38,178 nt of DNA from Bacteroidales bacterium (lineage in GTDB: Bacteria; Bacteroidota; Bacteroidia; Bacteroidales; UBA932): assembly GCA_017937885.1 (NCBI GenBank), contig JAGBCS010000083.1, positions 1 through 38,178 on the forward strand, written 5' to 3'. The translations under genes were made by a program, and so were the position numbers. The notes beneath the pieces are model-generated. The model was given only the letters and a program-made list of their open reading frames with translations. It did no database searches and was not told the origin of the DNA. Below, in pieces: positions 1-8,646 of the stretch; positions within the stretch are counted from its first letter, which is position 1; every line of letters starts with the position of its first letter.

Positions 1-537
1 AGAAACAGAATTGATGCTGTGATGAAAGCGCATCTTGGCAACGACTGGCTCAGAGACCTGATTCTCCCTGGTGGAGCATGGTATAATGATCGAAGACTAG
101 AAAAGACCAGGAAAATTATTAAGAATGCATATAATAGTCTCATAAAGAATGGGACCTACTCAAATTCCAAGCTTCTTTCTGAAATGGAATTCGGAGTATG
201 GAAGCATATGTTTTCCAATGTCCAGTACCGTCTGTCTGGTAGAAAATTGATGGGAATATTCCCCAGTAAGCCAAAATCCACTCAGAACCAGAAATTTGAC
301 AACACTTATGTGTTTGGCGAACTGGATTATATCAATAAACTGAGGAATCGCATCGCGCACCACGAACCCATATGCTTCAGTAAAAATCCTGTCAGCATAG
401 ACACAAAATACATACAGAACAGATACAATAGAATAATGGAACTCTTCAGGTGGATGGATATCGACGGGGCATCACTTTTGTATGGATTAGGGCATATTGA
501 CAACGCATGTAATCAGATAGATGTGTTGATTAAATAA
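1..537 (+). CDS. Abi_2-like abortive infection protein, C-terminal part
   Basis: The reading frame is open to the left edge, so this is the C-terminal part of a longer gene; the GTG at 19 is only the first possible internal start. The visible ~178 residues end in a helical region with the motif RNRIAHHEP, which fits the R-X4-H signature of HEPN-type RNases, and the overall pattern matches the C-terminal half of the Abi_2 (AbiD/AbiF) family. Family members are about 300 residues and are linked to phage exclusion, probably by RNA cleavage. No partner is visible here. The family call is good; the anti-phage role is inferred from the family. A terminator hairpin follows about 60 bases after the stop. 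Confidence 0.72.
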   Translation, partial: RNRIDAVMKAHLGNDWLRDLILPGGAWYNDRRLEKTRKIIKNAYNSLIKNGTYSNSKLLSEMEFGVWKHMFSNVQYRLSGRKLMGIFPSKPKSTQNQKFDNTYVFGELDYINKLRNRIAHHEPICFSKNPVSIDTKYIQNRYNRIMELFRWMDIDGASLLYGLGHIDNACNQIDVLIK

Positions 538-595
538 AAATACTGTCCAAAATTTGTTTGTTATTCCAAAACAACATATATTTGCAGTGTTTAGT

Positions 596-639
596 CCCGG
601 TAGCCCCTGATTCGTCAAGCTATCGGGTTTGGTTTTTTT
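596..639 (+). terminator. Rho-independent terminator after the Abi_2 gene
   Basis: A 9-bp stem (596-604 with 619-627, one G-U pair) is followed by a T-rich run at 628-639. It lies downstream of the Abi_2 stop on the same strand. Confidence 0.6.
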
Positions 640-645
640 ATACAG

Positions 646-671
646 AAAAAGCATCTCAAAACGAGATGCTT
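646..671 (-). terminator. Rho-independent terminator after the PagL-like gene
   Basis: The perfect inverted repeat AAGCATCTC/GAGATGCTT (649-657 and 663-671, 5-base loop) runs on the minus strand into a T run. It sits about 30 bases past the stop of the PagL-like gene and lies back to back with the plus-strand terminator. Confidence 0.75.
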
Positions 672-699
672 AACTTTTGCCCCTTATGTATGGCAAAGG

Positions 700-1980
700 T
701 TAGTATTCCTTCCACCAGTTGCGGCTGTGGTGGAAGACTGATGAGCCGCCTCCCTTGCGCTGCCCCTTGCGGAGGAAAGGGATCTGATAGCCGATTCCGA
801 ACTCAATGTATTCGCAGATATGGAGATGCGTCTTTGCAAGAGCCTGGAGATACATGTTGTCCCAGATCCTGTACTTAAGGCCGAAACGGATGTAATGCCA
901 GTGCTCCTGACTTCCGGGACCATCGGACTTGTAGAAGAGGGGCAGTCTGGAATCATGCCCCTTACGCTCATGATCGAAATTGTAATAGTGACGTGAAGGA
1001 TTGAAGAGATAGATTCCCCAGTCTGCCATCGCAGTGACATCTCCGAACTTGAACTCATTGTTCAGACTGAGGCCGATACGAACCTTGTCGATAGTCGAAT
1101 ATTCATGTTCCGGGCAGAAAAGGCCTCTCTTTGTCTCATTGCTGACAGCATCATTGTAGAAGACATCAGCACCAAGACCTATTCCGTACCAGTTTGTCGC
1201 GCTGTATACTCCGCCCACATGGAACGTGGAGATCATGAATTTACGGTCATCCTCCATGTCTGCATTCTGGGCACCGGCAGCAGCCGTGATGTTCAGGCTC
1301 CACTTATACGGAAGATCCGGGAAATGCACCGGGGCCTTTTCTTCTCCTTCATCAGGATTCAGGGTCGCGATAAGTCCGACTCCGCCATAAAGCACATTTA
1401 CACCCTTGTTCGGCTCTACCGTGCGGCCGTTGCTGATATGATAGAATCCGAATTCACCATTTATCGCAAGATTACGTACAATCGGGATGTCAAGATTAAG
1501 TCCCGCACTAAGATATGTGTTGATCATGGATCCGAAAGTCCTGTTCGGTATCACCTGATTTACAGTAGCCTTATAATGCCCGTTCACCGCCGTCAGTCCG
1601 CCGGCCACTTTAAGGCTCATACGCAGATGTTCTGCACTGACCGCCGGAATCATTATGTACGGATACAGAGCTATTCCCTCACCCATCGCATCGTTTCCGA
1701 AGTTCAGAGTTGTCAAGCCAAGACCTACCGTAGGATCATTCAGATACTGCTGCCACGGGCGCTGTCTGGATGACGGGAACTCAATACCGAGAGTCAATCC
1801 TGTCGGAGCATTAGGATCGAGTTCTTCAATATTGCCGCTCGGGGCAAGATACTTTCCCATCATGGCCTGAGCCCTGATGGAGAATCTGTCGTTTCCGGTC
1901 TTGTTGGAGTTTATATTCTGGGCTGAAAGAACATTCAATGAAAGTGCTGCCATCAACAGCAGCATAAGATAATTCCGCAT
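700..1980 (-). CDS. PagL-like lipid A deacylase / acyloxyacyl hydrolase (outer-membrane barrel)
   Basis: I chose ATG at 1980 because it gives a clean signal peptide (MRNYLMLLLMAALSLNVLSA); the frame stays open to 2001. The mature protein is rich in alternating β-strands, as expected for an outer-membrane barrel. It carries the PagL signature FYHISNG, with H181 and S183 as candidate catalytic residues (numbering from 1980). PagL enzymes remove the 3-O acyl chain from lipid A. At about 426 residues it is far longer than classical PagL (~170); the second half has a further barrel-like stretch ending in EYIEFGIGYQIPF, as in long Bacteroidota homologues. The Glu of the classical triad is not at the expected spacing (an Asn is there), so catalysis is not certain. 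It lies downstream of prfB but is separated from it by a terminator. Confidence 0.72.
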   Translation of the reverse strand: MRNYLMLLLMAALSLNVLSAQNINSNKTGNDRFSIRAQAMMGKYLAPSGNIEELDPNAPTGLTLGIEFPSSRQRPWQQYLNDPTVGLGLTTLNFGNDAMGEGIALYPYIMIPAVSAEHLRMSLKVAGGLTAVNGHYKATVNQVIPNRTFGSMINTYLSAGLNLDIPIVRNLAINGEFGFYHISNGRTVEPNKGVNVLYGGVGLIATLNPDEGEEKAPVHFPDLPYKWSLNITAAAGAQNADMEDDRKFMISTFHVGGVYSATNWYGIGLGADVFYNDAVSNETKRGLFCPEHEYSTIDKVRIGLSLNNEFKFGDVTAMADWGIYLFNPSRHYYNFDHERKGHDSRLPLFYKSDGPGSQEHWHYIRFGLKYRIWDNMYLQALAKTHLHICEYIEFGIGYQIPFLRKGQRKGGGSSVFHHSRNWWKEY

Positions 1981-2031
1981 TTCTTCTTTTTCTTTAATCA
2001 ATAATTCTACACTACCATATAGAGATGCAGG

Positions 2032-2074
2032 AAAAAATAAAACGTTGCATTCTCAAAGCTGAAAGCAACGTTTT
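2032..2074 (-). terminator. Rho-independent terminator after prfB
   Basis: The stem AAAACGTTGC/GCAACGTTTT (2039-2048 and 2065-2074) is followed on the minus strand by a T-rich run. It starts about 10 bases after the prfB stop and separates prfB from the PagL-like gene. Confidence 0.8.
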
Positions 2075-2083
2075 AACAAAAAC

Positions 2084-3193
<1,110 letters not shown>

Positions 3194-3206
3194 TTCTATA
3201 TCAAGG

Positions 3207-3223
3207 TCCGGATAGCATCCGGA
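3207..3223 (-). promoter_or_regulatory. Hairpin in the predicted prfB leader
   Basis: TCCGGA repeats as an inverted pair (3207-3212 and 3218-3223) around a 5-base loop, between the predicted promoter and the prfB start. It has no T run. It could shape mRNA stability or translation; function unknown. Confidence 0.35.
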
Positions 3224-3237
3224 ATCATTAAATCATA

Positions 3238-3245
3238 CAAAAATA
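3238..3245 (-). promoter_or_regulatory. Bacteroidota -7 element for prfB
   Basis: TATTTTTG on the minus strand matches the TAnnTTTG consensus of the Bacteroidota primary sigma factor. It would give a leader of about 35-40 bases. No good -33 TTTG was found. Confidence 0.45.
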
Positions 3246-3279
3246 GCAATTTTTAAAACAGTAGCAAAAGAGAAATCTG

Positions 3280-3287
3280 TATATTTG
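3280..3287 (+). promoter_or_regulatory. Bacteroidota -7 element for the aldo/keto reductase–murI operon
   Basis: TATATTTG matches TAnnTTTG and lies 21 bases before the ATG at 3309, leaving a leader of roughly 15 bases. The -33 region is weak. Confidence 0.55.
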
Positions 3288-3308
3288 TAGGAATTAACAG
3301 ACAACGTC

Positions 3309-4313
3309 ATGATTGAACCCATCTACTCAGCCAAGCCTGACCGTTATGAAAGCGGAATGAAATACCGCAGATGCGGAAACAGCGGCATACTGCTTCCGGA
3401 GATATCCCTCGGACTATGGCAGAATTTCGGTGACACGGCCCCTCTGGACCGCAGCAGACAGATGCTTCTCCATGCCTTCGACAATGGCATCTGCCATTTC
3501 GACCTGGCTAACAACTACGGACCGTCGTACGGAAGCGCTGAAGCGACATTCGGCCGCATAATGCAGAGCGACCTGCGCCCATACAGGGACGAGCTTTTCA
3601 TTTCCACCAAGGCCGGCTACGACATGTGGCCCGGTCCATATGGCAATCACGGATCACGCAAGTACCTGATAAGCAGCCTCGACCAGAGTCTCAGGCGAAT
3701 GAATCTGGAATACGTGGACATCTTCTATTCACACCGGTTCGATCCGGACACACCGCTCGAAGAAACGATGCAGGCCCTTGTGGACATAGTCCGCAGCGGC
3801 AAGGCACTTTATGCGGGCATATCGAATTATCCTACAGAAGCGGCAGCATTTGCCTATTCATATCTGAGGGCTCACGGCGTTCCGTGCCTGCTGCATCAGC
3901 TCAAGTACAGCATGCTCCACCGCGTCCCTGAAACGGAAGGCCTCCTCGAACAGGCTGCGGCAGAGGGCACAGGCTTCATCGCCTTCTCCCCTCTCGCACA
4001 AGGTCTTCTGACAGGCAGATACCTCAACGGCATTCCTGCAGACTCACGAGCCGCACGCAATTTCTCGCTCAGGAAAGACACTCTGACACCGGAGCTGACA
4101 GAAAGGCTCTCAAAGCTGAACGATATCGCAGCAAAAAGAGGGCAGACTCTTGCACAGATGGCTCTCGCATGGGTGCTGAAGGACAAAATGGTGACATCAG
4201 TCATTGTCGGAGCCAGCAGCAAGGAGCAGCTTGACGACAACATCAAGGCAATAGCAGACACCAGCTTCACCGCAGAAGAACTGAGGATGATCAACGGACT
4301 TACAGTGAGATGA
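3309..4313 (+). CDS. Aldo/keto reductase, YghZ / Kv-beta type
   Basis: This is a NAD(P)H-dependent TIM-barrel oxidoreductase of 334 residues. The tetrad of the family is visible: D65 and Y70 in FDLANNYGP, K101 in STKAGY and H142 in YSHRFDPD. The opening MKYRRCGNSGILLPEISLG and the GPYGNHGSRKYL insertion resemble E. coli YghZ, which reduces L-glyceraldehyde 3-phosphate and methylglyoxal; the real substrate here is unknown. It is the first gene of a plus-strand operon and overlaps murI by four bases (ATGA), so the two are probably translationally coupled. Confidence 0.9.
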   Translation: MIEPIYSAKPDRYESGMKYRRCGNSGILLPEISLGLWQNFGDTAPLDRSRQMLLHAFDNGICHFDLANNYGPSYGSAEATFGRIMQSDLRPYRDELFISTKAGYDMWPGPYGNHGSRKYLISSLDQSLRRMNLEYVDIFYSHRFDPDTPLEETMQALVDIVRSGKALYAGISNYPTEAAAFAYSYLRAHGVPCLLHQLKYSMLHRVPETEGLLEQAAAEGTGFIAFSPLAQGLLTGRYLNGIPADSRAARNFSLRKDTLTPELTERLSKLNDIAAKRGQTLAQMALAWVLKDKMVTSVIVGASSKEQLDDNIKAIADTSFTAEELRMINGLTVR

Positions 4314-5065
4314 TTGGAATATTTGATTCAGGAATAGGCGGATTGTCAGTATTCAGAGAGATACGGAAGGTTCTCCCTGAGGAAAGTTATGCATATTTCT
4401 CAGACAACGCACATTGTCCATACGGAGAAAAATCCAAGGAATACATTATCGAAAGAGCCCGCGAGATCACCCGTTTCCTCATCGGAAAAGGCGCGGACAT
4501 CATAGTTGTGGCATGCAATACGGCGACTGCGGCCGCAATCGCAGCGCTAAGGGAGGAATTTCCGATCCGGTTCATCGGAATGGAACCGGCAGTCAAGCCC
4601 GCCGCCCAAAGCACACGGACAGGAGTGGTCGGTGTGCTGGCGACAGCCGGAACGCTGAAGGCGACAAAATACATCGACACACGCGCCAAGTGGGCACAAG
4701 GTGTCAGGATTGTCGAGCATGTAGGCCAGGGATTCGTGGAAATCGTCGAGAAAGGGATGACGGAGGGAACGGAAACGGACGAGATCGTAAAGGCCAGCCT
4801 CAAGCCGCTGCTTGATGAGGGAGCGGACCGCATAGTACTCGGATGCACACACTACCCCTTCCTGACAGGCTCGATAAGAAAGACTGCAGGACTTCTGTAC
4901 CCTGAACGGGACATCGAGGTAATAGACCCCGCACCCGCAGTTGCAAGACATCTTCTCGAAGTGATGGAGGAGGAAGGCCTTGTCAGAAAAGACGGATTCA
5001 GAATGGAACTGCATTCATCCGGAGACAGCAGACAATTGGAAGAAACATACAGAAAATTATTATAG
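4310..5065 (+). CDS. murI: Glutamate racemase
   Basis: MurI makes D-glutamate for the peptidoglycan stem peptide. The protein (251 residues, slightly short for the family) begins with IGIFDSGIGGLSV. It has both catalytic cysteines in their standard motifs: C69 in VACNTATA and C179 in GCTHYP, the latter with H181. The start codon overlaps the stop of the aldo/keto reductase gene (ATGA), and the next gene starts 4 bases after its stop, so it is the middle gene of a tight operon. Confidence 0.96.
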   Translation: MIGIFDSGIGGLSVFREIRKVLPEESYAYFSDNAHCPYGEKSKEYIIERAREITRFLIGKGADIIVVACNTATAAAIAALREEFPIRFIGMEPAVKPAAQSTRTGVVGVLATAGTLKATKYIDTRAKWAQGVRIVEHVGQGFVEIVEKGMTEGTETDEIVKASLKPLLDEGADRIVLGCTHYPFLTGSIRKTAGLLYPERDIEVIDPAPAVARHLLEVMEEEGLVRKDGFRMELHSSGDSRQLEETYRKLL

Positions 5066-5069
5066 ACAA

Positions 5070-6026
5070 ATGAAAAGGACACTGGTCATGATCATGACGG
5101 CAGCGGCATTCGCATTAGGCTGCACAAGCGGTTTGAGCCCCGAGAATGTAAGGATTGCAGATTATAAGGACGGAAAGAGCTGTGCGATCAGCTTCACTTT
5201 CGACGACGGAATGAAGGAGCACTACACCATCGTCGCTCCGGAACTGGAAAAGAGAGGATGGAGGGGAACTTTCTGGCTCTGCTGCGCATGGATCCATGAC
5301 GATCCGCAACTTGACACTACCCATATCACATGGAGCGAAGTCAAGGATATGCACGCGCGAGGCCACGAGATGTCAAACCACAGCTGGTCGCATCCGAATC
5401 TGACGGAACTTACCCCAGAAGAAGCCTGGAATGAAATAAAGAGAAACGATATTGCGATCGAGAAGCATACAGGTGTTTCTCCGGTGACATTCTGTTTCCC
5501 TTATAACGCCCGTACTCCTGCCCTGCTCCGTCTGGCCAGCGAAGGAAGAGCGGGCACGAGGAAAGAGGAATTCTGGCTCGGAGGCCAGCACTCCCCGGAC
5601 GAATATCTCCATAAGCAGGTTGCCGACGCCCTTGCATCGCGCAGCTGGATAGCCGGAATGACCCATGGCATCAACTACGGCTATGACTGCTATGAAGACC
5701 CCGCTGACTTCACCCGTTTCCTCGACTATGTCAAGGAACGTGAGGACAGCATATGGGTCGGCACATTCAAGGATGTGGCGGCATACAAAAAGGCAGCTGA
5801 AAGCACGCAGCTGGACATCAAGGCCGACGGCAGAAGCCTTTTCATCACCCCTGGCCTGTACCTCAACCCAGCCATTTTTGACACGCTCCTTACTATGGAA
5901 GTCATTACAGGGGGTAAAAGAATAAAGGCTGACCAGGACGGCCAGCCTCTCGAAGTCACCGTTCGCGGTGATAAAGCCATGTTCTCTTTCAATCCGTACG
6001 GAGGTGAGATAAGGATCAGGCGATAA
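5070..6026 (+). CDS. Lipoprotein polysaccharide deacetylase (NodB/CE4 fold)
   Basis: I chose ATG 5070, just after the murI stop, because it begins a lipoprotein signal (MKRTLVMIMTAAAFALGC, acylated Cys at 18); the upstream extension inside murI is not credible. The 318-residue protein has the NodB motif TFDDG (D45, D46) and the metal-binding pair in SNHSWSHPNL (H104, H108). CE4 enzymes remove N- or O-acetyl groups from glycans such as peptidoglycan or chitin-like polymers. A C-terminal β-rich extension (~residues 240-318) follows the barrel. Location next to murI fits cell-wall work, but the substrate cannot be read from the sequence. It overlaps the convergent DUF6515 gene by 11 bases. Confidence 0.87.
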   Translation: MKRTLVMIMTAAAFALGCTSGLSPENVRIADYKDGKSCAISFTFDDGMKEHYTIVAPELEKRGWRGTFWLCCAWIHDDPQLDTTHITWSEVKDMHARGHEMSNHSWSHPNLTELTPEEAWNEIKRNDIAIEKHTGVSPVTFCFPYNARTPALLRLASEGRAGTRKEEFWLGGQHSPDEYLHKQVADALASRSWIAGMTHGINYGYDCYEDPADFTRFLDYVKEREDSIWVGTFKDVAAYKKAAESTQLDIKADGRSLFITPGLYLNPAIFDTLLTMEVITGGKRIKADQDGQPLEVTVRGDKAMFSFNPYGGEIRIRR

Positions 6027-7365
6027 GCTGTCCGAGCACCTCGAAATACGGTTTTCCATCCACCACGGTCACCCTGTAAACGGTATCATCCACCTTGTAG
6101 TACTCGTTGCCGTCATTAAGGGTTATCATGTCGTAGTCCTCTGGGAGGGTTTCAACAAGAGCACCTGCCGGAGGTACTATCACCTTGTATTCCCCGTTTG
6201 AATCCTTCACATAGAAGACTCCATCCTGATAGAAATACTCTGTTCCTGCTGCAGCATAGCTCTGTACAAGACCAAGCTTGTTGGCAAGAGCATATGATGC
6301 ATCCGCAGCACTCTGATTCATTGAGATCTGCGCATTCTGAGCCGCTATGAGGGCATTGTTCTTCGCTATGATCTCATTCTGCTCGGCAATGTACCTGTTG
6401 TTGTCATTGATCTGATCATATGCATTCAGCGCCGTATAGTAATAAGACATGTTCACGGCAGCCCAAGCCATGTCGGCGATTACATTCGCAGCAAGTATGG
6501 TTCCGAACGGAGGTCTGCACACGACATAATGTCCGCCATAAGGACGATACCAGATGTCATCATAACAGTAATAGGTCACGCCGTGGTAGTGATGACGTAT
6601 CACGTTTCTAGGCAGAACTCTAACCCTATGGCCATAGCAATGGTGATGCGATGTCCAGAAACGGGCAGGAGTGTGCCATGACATGAAATCGCGGTCACGT
6701 GGGTGCACTCTAGGTCCGTGCGGCTTATGGTCAGGACGGACGTGTTCAGGCTTGTCTGGTCCATGTCCGGGGCCTTTTCCAGGACGGTCGCCAGGTCCCT
6801 TGTCCGGTCTTACCGACGGTCTGTCTCCCGACGGCCTGTCAGAAGGCTTTGAGGTAGGACGTCCCGGACGGGTCACGGTCACAGGCTTGCCCTGGTTTCC
6901 CGGCTTGAAGTCCGGAGTCTTCGATCCGGAAACATCCGGCTTGACCGAAGGTCTTACAGACGGATTCGACGGTCTGGTGATTGCCGGCTTGTCAGAAGCG
7001 CCGGGTTTTGTCATCGGCCTGCTCACAGAAGGCTTCGATGATGAAGGGCGTGAGACGGTCGTGCTCGGCTTGCGGTCGGAAGATATGCCTGACCCTTTTG
7101 CCTTTACAGTTGTATTTCTTGACGGTCTTGAAATGGATGTCGTGCCTGACTTTGACCCTCCCGGACGAGTCTGGGAAGAAGGCCTGACAGACGTCTGTCT
7201 GGTAGGTGTAGATTTCTTCACGTTTGAGCTGCTTCCCGCCTGGCGTGAAGTTCTCGTTGCCGTGCGGGATTCATTTCTTCCTGTCTGAGCAGATACTTCA
7301 GACTGAAAGGCCGCAAATGTCAAGCTCATGAGCATTGCAGCCATCATTTTTCTGATTGATCCCAT
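6016..7365 (-). CDS. Secreted DUF6515-like protein with basic disordered N-terminal half
   Basis: A signal peptide (ending near VSAQ, residue 27) is followed by about 200 residues of low-complexity sequence rich in Ser, Thr, Arg, Lys, Pro and Gly, with many RPS/KPS units, then a His-rich stretch. The structured part begins near residue 260 with HYHGVTYYCYDDIWYRP and ends with YFYQDGVFYV and NEYYKVDDTVYRV; these Tyr-rich β-hairpin units are typical of DUF6515. Between them lies an Asn/Gln/Ala-rich probable coiled coil (about 305-350). No enzymatic motif is visible. The basic tail could bind anionic envelope polymers, which is inference. It is the last gene of the peptidoglycan-linked run, 15 bases after namZ. 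Confidence 0.68.
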   Translation of the reverse strand: MGSIRKMMAAMLMSLTFAAFQSEVSAQTGRNESRTATRTSRQAGSSSNVKKSTPTRQTSVRPSSQTRPGGSKSGTTSISRPSRNTTVKAKGSGISSDRKPSTTVSRPSSSKPSVSRPMTKPGASDKPAITRPSNPSVRPSVKPDVSGSKTPDFKPGNQGKPVTVTRPGRPTSKPSDRPSGDRPSVRPDKGPGDRPGKGPGHGPDKPEHVRPDHKPHGPRVHPRDRDFMSWHTPARFWTSHHHCYGHRVRVLPRNVIRHHYHGVTYYCYDDIWYRPYGGHYVVCRPPFGTILAANVIADMAWAAVNMSYYYTALNAYDQINDNNRYIAEQNEIIAKNNALIAAQNAQISMNQSAADASYALANKLGLVQSYAAAGTEYFYQDGVFYVKDSNGEYKVIVPPAGALVETLPEDYDMITLNDGNEYYKVDDTVYRVTVVDGKPYFEVLGQLIA

Positions 7366-7380
7366 AATTGTGAGTTTTAG

Positions 7381-8634
7381 TTAGTAGATGTGGTATCTTT
7401 GCGACAAGGTACGGAAAGCCTCGTCGTCTTTCCGCCAATAATCCTTGATATCCGCTACTTTGTACCTCTTGCTGAATTCCTTCCTTACATAATCTGTGCC
7501 ACAAACTTTGTCGAACAGTCCGTAGCCGCTGATGACATCGAAAGGCTTCTTATCAGGATACAGCTCCGCAACCGCCTGCATGACATAGAATTGCGTTTCC
7601 GTAATATAGGCTTCTTCATAATCCGTAAAGAAGTATTGGAGTCCCTTCACCAGTTGTCCTTTCAGACGACCGGATATCGGCTTGTACCAGATCGTACGGA
7701 AAGAGACTCCTGGAAGGTCATAGCTCTCGAGACGGGACTTCAGCTTTTCCGGATCCAGCCATGTCTCTCCGAACAGCTGGAAAGGAAGAGTATATCCTAT
7801 GCCTATGTTCAGGAAACCGTACAGTTCGCCGCACACACCCGCCGCGGCATAATACATCGGGGTCTCCTTGAACGGAATGTTCGGCGAAGGAAGTACCCAA
7901 GGAAGACCGGTATCCTCATACAGCATGTCACGTTCCCAGCCTTCCATCGGAACCACCGTAAGGTCACATTTCACAGGAGCCTGATTGCCCTTCTGGCCTC
8001 TGTTGAGGCCTTCTTCATTTATCATGATCGCCAGTTCGCCCACTGTCAGTCCGTACACATACGGGATCTTATACTGACTGACAAACGAATTGAAAGGCTG
8101 CTCGACGTAGCATCCTTCTATCTTATTGCCTCCAAGAGGATTAGGTCTGTCAAGCACCATCACTTCCACTCCTTTCTGCGCACAGGCCTCCATCACAAGG
8201 CCCAGAGTGCTGATAAAGGTATATGAGCGTACTCCGACATCCTGTATGTCATACACCATGACATCGATGCCGTCAAGCATCGCCTGTGTCGGCTTTCGCG
8301 TCTCTCCATAAAGGGAATAGACGGGAAGTCCTGTAGCCGCATCACGGGTATCGGACACCTTGCCCCCGGCATAGACATCGCCTCGGACGCCATGCTCTGG
8401 TCCGTAAAGAGCCACAAGTTCCACACCAGTGGCATTGTAAAGGATATCAATGGTCGACCTCAGATGGCGGTCCACACCGCTTGGGTTGGTCACCAGGCCT
8501 ACGCGACGGCCCTTGAGCCCCTCAAAGCCGTTTTCCGCCAGGACCTCTATGCCGGGCTTGACCACAGGACGTGTTGCATCAGCACAGAAGACAAGCGCCA
8601 CAAGGCAGAATATCGTAACGAACAGTTTCTTCAT
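7381..8634 (-). CDS. namZ: Exo-β-N-acetylmuramidase, NamZ/DUF1343 family
   Basis: The 417-residue protein has a signal peptide (MKKLFVTIFCLVALVFCADA) and the DUF1343 hallmarks: GRRVGLVTNPSG, LYGPEHGVRG (E80, H81), YDIQDVGVRSYTFISTL and LDRPNPLGG. NamZ enzymes (GH171) release MurNAc from the non-reducing end of peptidoglycan chains; they are known from Bacillus subtilis and Tannerella forsythia. The Glu in PEHG is the likely catalytic residue, from family knowledge. It sits 12 bases after the serpin gene and in the same operon as an AmpG-like permease, which supports a role in cell-wall sugar salvage. No murQ or murK gene is present in this window. Confidence 0.9.
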   Translation of the reverse strand: MKKLFVTIFCLVALVFCADATRPVVKPGIEVLAENGFEGLKGRRVGLVTNPSGVDRHLRSTIDILYNATGVELVALYGPEHGVRGDVYAGGKVSDTRDAATGLPVYSLYGETRKPTQAMLDGIDVMVYDIQDVGVRSYTFISTLGLVMEACAQKGVEVMVLDRPNPLGGNKIEGCYVEQPFNSFVSQYKIPYVYGLTVGELAIMINEEGLNRGQKGNQAPVKCDLTVVPMEGWERDMLYEDTGLPWVLPSPNIPFKETPMYYAAAGVCGELYGFLNIGIGYTLPFQLFGETWLDPEKLKSRLESYDLPGVSFRTIWYKPISGRLKGQLVKGLQYFFTDYEEAYITETQFYVMQAVAELYPDKKPFDVISGYGLFDKVCGTDYVRKEFSKRYKVADIKDYWRKDDEAFRTLSQRYHIY

Positions 8635-8646
8635 TTCAGCTTTTAA

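Noticed and set aside
558..878. Plus-strand open frame of 106 codons
   Set aside because: It starts inside two terminators and runs antisense to the PagL-like gene with no family-like sequence.
6671..7288. Plus-strand open frame of 205 codons
   Set aside because: It is the complement of the low-complexity part of the DUF6515 gene; its Gly/Leu/Pro repeats mirror the Arg/Ser/Pro codons.
7390..8226. Plus-strand open frame of 278 codons
   Set aside because: It is antisense to namZ, whose motifs are complete; no recognisable domain.
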